This document shows positions 1 to 5,750 of a DNA stretch of 5,750 nt, one piece after another (position 1 is the first letter of the stretch; each line of letters begins with the position of its first letter). The position numbers were made by a program, and so were the translations under genes. Under the pieces are notes generated by a model that worked only from the letters and a program-made list of their open reading frames with translations, was not told the DNA's origin and searched no databases. The DNA is from Nitrospirota bacterium (GTDB lineage Bacteria; Nitrospirota; RBG-16-64-22; JACRHK01): contig JACRHK010000179.1 in the NCBI GenBank assembly GCA_016217625.1, forward strand, positions 1 through 5,750, in the 5' to 3' direction.

Positions 1-575
1 AGGCGGTGGCGGCTGCCGAGGCGTTGGGGTATCCGGTCGTCATCAAGATCCTCTCCACCCAGATCCTCCACAAGACGGAGGTGGGCGGCGTGCGGGTCGG
101 CATCCAGACGCCCGCCGAACTCCGGAAAGCCCGTGAGCAGATGCTTCAGGAGGTCCCTCGTCGCGCGCCCGAGGCCGTAATCGAAGGGGTCCTCGTGGAG
201 GCGATGGCGCCGCCGGGCCTGGAGGTCATCCTGGGTGGCATCCGCGACCCCCAGTTCGGGCCGGCCGTCCTCTTCGGCCTGGGAGGGATCCACGTAGAGC
301 TTTTGCAGGATGTGGCCTACGCCCTCGCCCCCCTCACGTGGGAGGAGGCGCAGGCTCTTCTCCGGCAGATCAAAGGGTATCCGCTCCTCACGGGGTTCCG
401 GGGCGCGCCTCCCCTGGATACCGCGTGGATGGCCGAGGCCCTCGTCCGCCTGGGCGATGCCCTCGAGACGTTCCCCCTCGTGAAAGAGATTGACCTCAAT
501 CCCATCCTCGTCTATACTACGGCGGCGTTGGTCGTTGATGCCCGCGTGGTAATCGGCGAATCTTTGGACACGTAA
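1..575 (+). CDS. Acyl-CoA synthetase (ADP-forming), C-terminal ATP-grasp part, 5'-truncated
   Basis: This is the 3' end of an NDP-forming acetate/acyl-CoA ligase, which interconverts acyl-CoA + ADP + Pi and acid + CoA + ATP in the cytoplasm. The frame is open from the left edge (first full codon at 3) to TAA at 573-575, about 190 residues. The GTG at 6 is probably internal, because the ATP-grasp_5 domain normally starts about 25 residues earlier. Family motifs seen in order are GYPVVIKI, HKTEVGGVRVG, VEAMAPPGLEVILGG, DPQFGPAVLFGLGGI, then a KGYPLLTGFRG block and EIDLNPILV near the end. The CoA-binding domains and the phospho-histidine segment would lie upstream or in another subunit, so a one-chain enzyme of about 700 residues cannot be told from a separate beta subunit. 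It runs in the same direction as the liv genes, 155 bases before livJ. The acyl substrate cannot be read from this fragment. The family call is firm. Confidence 0.9.
   Translation, partial: AVAAAEALGYPVVIKILSTQILHKTEVGGVRVGIQTPAELRKAREQMLQEVPRRAPEAVIEGVLVEAMAPPGLEVILGGIRDPQFGPAVLFGLGGIHVELLQDVAYALAPLTWEEAQALLRQIKGYPLLTGFRGAPPLDTAWMAEALVRLGDALETFPLVKEIDLNPILVYTTAALVVDARVVIGESLDT
490..518 (+). promoter_or_regulatory. Candidate sigma70-type promoter for the liv operon, inside the end of the synthetase gene
   Basis: TTGACC (490-495) and TATACT (513-518) are 17 bases apart, and each matches the consensus hexamer at 5 of 6 positions. Transcription would begin near 525 and give a leader of about 205 bases before livJ. 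Caution: TTGACC falls in the codons of the conserved EIDLNP motif of the synthetase, so the match may be fortuitous, and housekeeping promoters in GC-rich lineages often diverge from this consensus. I saw no better promoter in 576-730. Confidence 0.4.
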
Positions 576-606
576 CAGGACCTTCGCCCCCTCCTTTGTA
601 CGGGGT

Positions 607-647
607 AGGGGGAGCCCGATGGCCATCGGGCCCACCCTGCTCCCCCT
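607..647 (+). promoter_or_regulatory. Large G/C hairpin in the synthetase-livJ spacer
   Basis: GCCCGATGGCCATCGGGC (614-631) is a perfect 18-base palindrome. Around it, AGGGGGAG (607-614) is complementary to CTCCCCCT (640-647), giving an outer 8-bp stem with a 3'-side bulge (about 631-639). No T-run follows, so it does not look like a standard intrinsic terminator of the synthetase gene. It could be an operator-type palindrome, a processing or pausing structure in the livJ leader, or part of a repetitive extragenic element. The inverted repeat is read directly from the sequence; its role is unknown. Confidence 0.55.
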
Positions 648-670
648 CGGATCATCCCCCCCACCTTGTT

Positions 671-692
671 CCTCCCCCGCAAAGGGGGGAGG
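671..692 (+). repeat. REP-like inverted repeat, CCTCCCCC / GGGGGAGG
   Basis: CCTCCCCC (671-678) pairs perfectly with GGGGGAGG (685-692) across a 6-base loop (679-684, GCAAAG). Hairpins of this C-rich/G-rich composition are common as dispersed intergenic repeats in GC-rich bacterial genomes, which is the basis for calling it REP-like; copy number cannot be judged from one window. It stands just before the livJ ribosome binding region, so in RNA it could also affect translation. No T-tract follows. Confidence 0.5.
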
Positions 693-726
693 AGTGAGAG
701 GAGGGGGACAAAGGGGAGGAAAAGAG
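681..726 (+). promoter_or_regulatory. Polypurine leader tract containing the livJ Shine-Dalgarno
   Basis: 44 of 46 bases are purines (exceptions T695 and C709). The tract contains a mirror repeat, GGGGGAGG (685-692) and GGAGGGGG (700-707), and ends with the probable livJ Shine-Dalgarno GGAGGA (715-720). That site is 10 bases before TTG 731 and 16 bases before ATG 737, so spacing favours the TTG start. Several other GGAGG-like segments lie in the tract, so the ribosome has more than one anchoring option. Confidence 0.6.
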
Positions 727-730
727 CTGC

Positions 731-1870
731 TTGCTGATGGCTGAGAACCGAACGATATCTTTCCTACAGTTTCTGAATCGCCTTGTGTTCCTCGTCACCT
801 GCCTGATCCTGTTCGTCGGCTGCGCGGGGAAAGAGACCGCCGTGATCAAGATCGGGATCGCGGGGCCGATGACGGGCGACCAGAGCAAGATGGGGATGGA
901 CTTCCGCAACGGCGTCCAGCTCGCCGTGGAGGAATGGAACGCCAAAGGCGGCGTCCTGGGGAAGCCGGTGCAGATGCTGGTGGAAGACGACCAGCGCGAT
1001 CCCAAGCAAGCCGTCTCCGTGGCGAACAAACTGGTGAAGTCGGGCGTCGCGGGAGTCATCGGCCACTTCAACTCGAGCTGTTCCATCCCGGCCTCCCGGG
1101 TCTATGCCGAGGCGAAGATCCCGATGATCACCCCTGCCTCCACGAACCCCCAGCTCACGGACCAGGGGCTCCCCATGGTCTTCCGCGTCTGCGGCCGGGA
1201 CGACCAGCAGGGAAAGGTCGCCGCCGACTTCGCCGTGGAGAACCTCAAGGCCCGCCGGATCGCCGTCCTCCACGACAAGACGACGTACGGCCAGGGCCTG
1301 GCGGACGAGTTCAAGCGCGCCCTCGCAGGCCGCGCGGAAGTGGTCTATTATGGAAGCATCATCCAGGGGGACAGGGACTTCCGCGCTGTGCTGACGACCT
1401 TGAAGGCCAAAAAACCCGACCTCTACTTCTTCGGCGGGATCTACCCCGACGCGGGCCTCCTCGCGAGGCAGGCCAAGGAGCTCGGCCTGACCGCCCCGAT
1501 GCTGAGCGGCGACGGGACGATCGACGTGAAGTTCCTGGAGATCGCCGGCCCCGCAGCCGAGGGGACGTCTCTGACCTTCAGCCCCGACCCCGCTAAGATC
1601 CCCACGGCCAAGGCGTTCCTGGAGGCGTATCATAAGAAGTTTGGTCCCCACGGCCCCTACTCCATCTACGCCTATGACGCGACCTACGTCCTCCTGAGCG
1701 CCATCCAGGAGGCCGGCACGACCGACGGCCGGAAGGTCAGCGAGATGATCCGCGCCCGCATCCATCAGGGCGCATTGGGGACGATCCGGTTCGACGCCAA
1801 GGGGGATGTCACCCAGGCTCCCTACGTGGTTTGGATCACGAAGGGTGGGAAGTTCGAGGAACTCAGATAG
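731..1870 (+). CDS. livJ: Branched-chain amino acid ABC transporter substrate-binding lipoprotein (LivJ/LivK type)
   Basis: The protein captures branched-chain amino acids or a related ligand outside the membrane for LivHMGF. It has 379 residues from TTG 731 (GGAGGA 10 bases upstream) or 377 from ATG 737. The N terminus is basic, then hydrophobic (about 18-30), and ends in LFVGC, so Cys31 (TTG numbering) is a likely lipidation site; Phe at -3 is acceptable but not ideal. The type I periplasmic-binding fold (Peripla_BP_6) starts at IKIGIAGPMTG (39-49). LivJ landmarks follow: GGVLGKPV (73-80), DPKQAVSVANKLV (90-102), GHFNSS (111-116), TPASTNP (134-140), HDKTTYGQGLA (181-191), GGIYPDAG (235-242) and SGDGTID (259-265). 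Ser115, Ser137-Thr138 and Tyr238 sit at known ligand-contact positions. Asp261 replaces the Glu that binds the ligand amino group in E. coli, so specificity may differ. livH begins 21 bases after the stop. Confidence 0.93.
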   Translation: MLMAENRTISFLQFLNRLVFLVTCLILFVGCAGKETAVIKIGIAGPMTGDQSKMGMDFRNGVQLAVEEWNAKGGVLGKPVQMLVEDDQRDPKQAVSVANKLVKSGVAGVIGHFNSSCSIPASRVYAEAKIPMITPASTNPQLTDQGLPMVFRVCGRDDQQGKVAADFAVENLKARRIAVLHDKTTYGQGLADEFKRALAGRAEVVYYGSIIQGDRDFRAVLTTLKAKKPDLYFFGGIYPDAGLLARQAKELGLTAPMLSGDGTIDVKFLEIAGPAAEGTSLTFSPDPAKIPTAKAFLEAYHKKFGPHGPYSIYAYDATYVLLSAIQEAGTTDGRKVSEMIRARIHQGALGTIRFDAKGDVTQAPYVVWITKGGKFEELR

Positions 1871-1891
1871 CCCTCCAGCCATCTCACGTTC

Positions 1892-2800
1892 ATGGACATT
1901 CTCCTCCAACAACTGATCAACGGCCTCACGCTGGGGGCGGTCTACGCCCTCATCGCCCTGGGGTACACGATGGTCTACGGGATCATCGAGCTGATCAACT
2001 TCGCCCACGGCGAGATCTACATGATCGGCGCCTACGTGGGTATTATCGTCTTGACGCTCCTGACCGTGATCGGCTTCGCCCCGGCGCACCTCGCCCTGGC
2101 CATCTTCCTGGCGCTGCTGGCCGCCATGCTCGTCTGCGCCGCCTACGGCTACACGCTGGAGCGAGTCGCCTACCGCCCCCTTCGAAGCGCCCCCCGCCTC
2201 TCCCCGCTCATCAGCGCCGTGGGGATGTCGATCTTCCTTCAGAACTACGTGATGCTCACCCAGGGATCGGCCGACAAGGTGCTCCCTCTCGCGCTTCCCA
2301 CCGAAGGGATTGCCCTCATGGGAGCGCAGGTGAGCCCCATGCAGGGCTTCATCCTGCTGACCTCGGTGGCCCTCATGGCGGCACTCACCCTCTTCATCCG
2401 GAAGACCCGCCTGGGGAAGGCGATGCGGGCCACCGCCCAGGACCGGACCATGGCGGCGCTGGTCGGCATCCCGGTGGACCGGATCATCGCCACCACGTTC
2501 GTCGTCGGATCGATTCTCGCCGCGGTCGCCGGCGTAATGGTCGCCCTCTACTACGGGTCGATCAACTTCTTCATCGGCTATTCCGCCGGGCTGAAGGCCT
2601 TCACGGCGGCCGTCCTCGGAGGGATCGGCAACATCCCCGGCGCCATGGTGGGCGGCGTGCTCCTCGGCCTGCTGGAGAGCCTGGGCGCAAGCTATGTCTC
2701 CAGCGAATACAAAGACGCTTTCGCCTTCGGCATCCTGATCCTTCTGCTCATCTTCCGGCCCCAGGGGCTCCTGGGCGAGCGCGTGCCGGAGAAGGTCTGA
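1892..2800 (+). CDS. livH: Branched-chain amino acid ABC transporter permease LivH
   Basis: This is one of the two membrane-spanning subunits that form the import channel in the cytoplasmic membrane. At 302 residues it is close to E. coli LivH (308), and it has about eight hydrophobic segments. Diagnostic stretches are GYTMVYGIIELINFAHGE (24-41), the YRPLRS block (94-99) leading into SAVGMSIFLQN, and the cytoplasmic coupling loop that docks on the ATPases (about 174-192, with GKAMRATAQD followed by MAALVG). KAFTAAVLGGIGNIPGAMVGG and a C-terminal EYKD...FRPQGLLG follow, and the chain ends in EKV as in E. coli. I see no convincing Shine-Dalgarno within 20 bases of ATG 1892; the chosen start gives the family's usual N terminus. 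Translation may rely on ribosomes finishing livJ 21 bases upstream. livM follows after 10 bases. Confidence 0.96.
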   Translation: MDILLQQLINGLTLGAVYALIALGYTMVYGIIELINFAHGEIYMIGAYVGIIVLTLLTVIGFAPAHLALAIFLALLAAMLVCAAYGYTLERVAYRPLRSAPRLSPLISAVGMSIFLQNYVMLTQGSADKVLPLALPTEGIALMGAQVSPMQGFILLTSVALMAALTLFIRKTRLGKAMRATAQDRTMAALVGIPVDRIIATTFVVGSILAAVAGVMVALYYGSINFFIGYSAGLKAFTAAVLGGIGNIPGAMVGGVLLGLLESLGASYVSSEYKDAFAFGILILLLIFRPQGLLGERVPEKV

Positions 2801-2810
2801 CATACCGAAC

Positions 2811-4006
<1,196 letters not shown>

Positions 4007-4010
<4 letters not shown>

Positions 4011-4783
4011 TTCTCCTGGAGATCCGCGGGATCACGAAGCGCTTCGGCGGACTGCGGGCCCTGGAGGAGGTGGACCTGCGCGTGGAGGCGGGGCAGATTG
4101 CGAGCCTCATCGGCCCCAACGGCGCGGGGAAGACGACGCTCTTCAACTGCGTCAGCGGCCTGCAGCCCCCCTCGGCGGGGACGATCCGGTTCGAGGAACA
4201 CGACCTCAAGGGGCGCACGCCGCATGCGATCACCGCCTTGGGCCTGGCGCGGACGTTCCAGAACATCCGCCTCGTCGGCGGGATGACGGTCCTGGAGAAT
4301 GTGATGGTGGGGGCGCATTGCCGGACGCGCGCGGGACTGGGCGGGGCCCTCTTCCGGACGCGGACGACCCGCTGGGAAGAGGAGGAGATCACCGACCGCG
4401 CCCTGACGATCTTACAGTTCCTGGGGCTGGAGGCCATGGCCGATCAGTGGGCCTCAGAGCTCCCCTACGGCATGCAACGGCGCCTGGAGATCGCCCGGGC
4501 CCTGGCCTCGGAGCCCCGGCTCCTGCTCCTCGATGAGCCGGCGGCCGGGATGAACCCCCAGGAGACGCGCGACCTCATGGCCCTCATCCGGGAGATCCGG
4601 AAGCAGGGGATCACGGTCCTGCTCATCGAGCACGACATGGCGCTCGTGATGGGGATCTCCGACCGGGTGGCTGTCCTCGACCACGGGGTCAAGATCGCCG
4701 AGGGGACGCCGGACGCCGTGCGCCGCGACCCGCAAGTGATTGAAGCGTACCTGGGGAAATCGGAGGACGAGACCTATGCTTGA
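4007..4783 (+). CDS. livG: Branched-chain amino acid ABC transporter ATP-binding protein LivG
   Basis: This is a cytoplasmic ATPase subunit that pairs with LivF to power LivHM. It has 258 residues, the normal LivG size. Key sites are Walker A GPNGAGKT (36-43), Q-loop Gln85 in RTFQNIRL, the ABC signature LPYGMQRR (152-159), Walker B LLLLD (172-176) with catalytic Glu177, and switch His209 in IEHD. The long insertion after the Q-loop (about 100-130) and the C-terminal extension ending EAYLG are LivG hallmarks (BCA_ABC_TP_C). The signature departs from canonical LSGGQ, but the tyrosine form is usual for LivG. Shine-Dalgarno AGGAG (3995-3999) lies 7 bases before ATG 4007. The start overlaps the livM stop by 4 bases and the end overlaps livF by 8, so translation of the three genes is likely coupled. 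Confidence 0.97.
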
Positions 4784-5486
4784 GCTGCGCGACCTCGTGA
4801 GCGCCTATGGGCCCATCCAGGCCCTGAAGGGGATTTCCCTCCGGGTGGAGGAAGGAGAGATCGTGGCTCTCATCGGCGCCAACGGCGCGGGAAAGTCGAC
4901 GACGCTCATGACGATCTCCGGAGCCCGGCCGGTCCTCCGGGGGACGATCCGTTTCGCCGGCGAGGCGATTGCCGGCGATCCCCCCCACGTCATCGTCGCC
5001 CGAGGGATCGCCCAGGTTCCCGAGGGTCGGCGGATCTTCTCCCGGCTCACCGTACGGGAGAACCTCGAGATGGGGGGATTCCTTCAGCGGACCCGGTCCG
5101 CCCTGGAAGAGGACCTGAAGCGGGTCTTCTCCGCCTTCCCTGTCCTCCGGGAGCGGCAGGTGCAGCTCGGCGGCACGCTCTCCGGCGGGGAGCAGCAGAT
5201 GCTGGCCATCGGCCGCGCGCTCATGGCCCGGCCGCGGCTGCTGCTCCTCGATGAGCCTTCCCTCGGCCTGGCGCCCATCCTCGTCCAGCATATCTTCCGC
5301 ATTATCCGGGATCTGAACCGGCAGGGGCTCACGATCCTGCTGGTGGAGCAGAACGCCCGCGCGGCCCTCCAGCTCGCCCGGCGCGCCTATGTTTTGGAAA
5401 CAGGGCGCGTGACCCTGGAAGGGGAAGCCGCCGCGCTGCTTCAAGATTCCCGCGTCCGCCGCGCCTATTTGGGGGAAGGGGAGTAG
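4776..5486 (+). CDS. livF: Branched-chain amino acid ABC transporter ATP-binding protein LivF
   Basis: This is the second ATPase of the importer, 236 residues, the usual LivF length (E. coli 237). ATG 4776 is chosen because the protein then begins MLELRDLVSAYG as in the family and because GGAGGA (4762-4767) lies 8 bases upstream. An in-frame start at 4740 would add 12 non-family residues. Key sites are Walker A GANGAGKS (34-41), Q-loop Gln80 in AQVPEGRRIF, signature LSGGEQQ (135-141), Walker B LLLLD (155-159) with Glu160, and the D-loop region SLGLAP. The switch histidine is replaced by Gln192 in VEQN, which is normal for LivF and leaves LivG with the histidine. The first 8 bases lie within livG. 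The gene ends at TAG 5484-5486, and I see no terminator hairpin with a T-tract after it. Confidence 0.97.
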   Translation: MLELRDLVSAYGPIQALKGISLRVEEGEIVALIGANGAGKSTTLMTISGARPVLRGTIRFAGEAIAGDPPHVIVARGIAQVPEGRRIFSRLTVRENLEMGGFLQRTRSALEEDLKRVFSAFPVLRERQVQLGGTLSGGEQQMLAIGRALMARPRLLLLDEPSLGLAPILVQHIFRIIRDLNRQGLTILLVEQNARAALQLARRAYVLETGRVTLEGEAAALLQDSRVRRAYLGEGE

Positions 5487-5507
5487 ATGGCAAGATTCAG
5501 CATGAAA

Positions 5508-5536
5508 TTGACAGCAACTTCTCACTCTGTTATCAT
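5508..5536 (+). promoter_or_regulatory. Near-consensus sigma70-type promoter for the downstream small gene
   Basis: TTGACA (5508-5513, 6/6 to consensus) and TATCAT (5531-5536, 5/6) are separated by exactly 17 bases. They lie in the AT-richer spacer after livF. Transcription would start near 5543, giving a 5' leader of about 43 bases to ATG 5586. This is the strongest promoter match in the window and implies that the next gene is expressed independently of the liv operon. Confidence 0.75.
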
Positions 5537-5545
5537 TTGATTGTT

Positions 5546-5584
5546 AGTTGACGGACAACTCGACCACTGCTAGGGAGTCAGCAG
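5546..5584 (+). promoter_or_regulatory. Short leader with two small hairpins; second places the Shine-Dalgarno in its loop
   Basis: AGTTG (5546-5550) pairs with CAACT (5556-5560). CTGCT (5567-5571) pairs with AGCAG (5580-5584). The 8-base loop of the second hairpin contains AGGGAG (5572-5577), the Shine-Dalgarno for ATG 5586 (8 bases between). Both stems are only 5 bp, so stability is modest and regulation is a guess; the Shine-Dalgarno itself is convincing. Confidence 0.45.
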
Positions 5585-5585
5585 A

Positions 5586-5750
5586 ATGCCCAATAAAGTC
5601 AAATTGAATTTGGGAGGACGCGAGGTATGGGGGGAGTTGGTTTCTGTCCGCTCTTCACAAGAATATTGGAATGAATACTTGCTTGATGACCGCAGCACAT
5701 TGAAATTCAAAACAGTGGTTACTGAGGTGTATCGCATAGAAGATCAGCAT
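5586..5750 (+). CDS. Hypothetical small protein, 3'-truncated by the window edge
   Basis: The frame is open from ATG 5586 to the last base, giving 55 codons with no stop. It is preceded by AGGGAG (8-base spacing) and the strong promoter at 5508-5536, which together make it a credible gene. I do not recognise the protein. The visible part is polar and soluble-looking, without signal peptide or membrane segment. It looks like short beta strands: KVKLNLGGREVWGELV, then EYWNEYLLDD, then STLKFKTVVTEVYRI. The pattern of a polar 'WNEY.L.D.(S/T).LK.K.VVT.V.R' core recalls small conserved hypothetical proteins of roughly 80 residues in diverse bacteria; this is an impression from memory. G+C from 5487 to the end is about 43% by hand count, far below the liv genes, so the region may be a recent acquisition. 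No functional link to the transporter is visible. Confidence 0.72.
   Translation, partial: MPNKVKLNLGGREVWGELVSVRSSQEYWNEYLLDDRSTLKFKTVVTEVYRIEDQH

Noticed and set aside
607..647. Hairpin as an intrinsic terminator of the synthetase gene
   Set aside because: No T-run follows the stem; the downstream bases are C-rich.
4740..4776. Earlier in-frame start for livF at 4740
   Set aside because: It would add 12 residues absent from the family and overlap livG by 44 bases, whereas ATG 4776 has GGAGGA at 8 bases and yields the usual N terminus.
5548..5576. Second possible promoter, TTGACG (5548-5553) with TAGGGA (5571-5576)
   Set aside because: The -10 element is poor and coincides with the Shine-Dalgarno; the TTGACA/TATCAT pair upstream is far better.

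Overview
The window is about 65-70% G+C over its first 5.49 kb and holds a complete high-affinity branched-chain amino acid (LIV/HAAT family) ABC importer operon on the + strand, in the order livJ-livH-livM-livG-livF. It is preceded by the 3' end of an ADP-forming acyl-CoA synthetase gene and followed by the start of an unrelated small gene in AT-richer DNA. The G+C content, the stacked co-directional genes, a degenerate ATTCCGC heptamer repeat and a CCTCCCCC/GGGGGAGG intergenic repeat suit a GC-rich environmental bacterium (Methylomirabilota/NC10, Rokubacteria, Desulfobacterota or similar lineages). Taxonomy cannot be fixed from this window.

Layout: (1) 1-575, C-terminal part of an ATP-grasp_5 acyl-CoA synthetase, with a candidate promoter buried in its end (490-518). 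(2) 576-730, a 155-base spacer with two G/C hairpins and a long polypurine tract that runs into the livJ Shine-Dalgarno. (3) 731-1870 livJ-like lipoprotein; 1892-2800 livH; 2811-4010 livM; 4007-4783 livG; 4776-5486 livF. Gaps are 21 and 10 bases, then overlaps of 4 and 8 bases, so this is one tightly coupled transcription unit. (4) 5487-5585, an AT-richer spacer with a near-consensus sigma70-type promoter. (5) 5586-5750, the first 55 codons of an unrecognised small protein that runs off the window.

How the genes work together: the lipid-anchored binding protein LivJ captures a branched-chain amino acid or similar ligand outside the cytoplasmic membrane and delivers it to the LivH/LivM channel. 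LivG and LivF hydrolyse ATP on the cytoplasmic face to drive import. The upstream acyl-CoA synthetase is a plausible metabolic partner (acyl-CoA to acid plus ATP, or the reverse), but that link rests on proximity only.

No new system is apparent; the transporter is ordinary. The points worth a second look are small: the heptamer repeat inside the livM 5' coding end, the mirror-symmetric polypurine leader of livJ with a possible anti-Shine-Dalgarno switch, substitutions in the LivJ ligand pocket and disulfide positions, and the sharp compositional break with a strong promoter and an unknown gene at the right edge.
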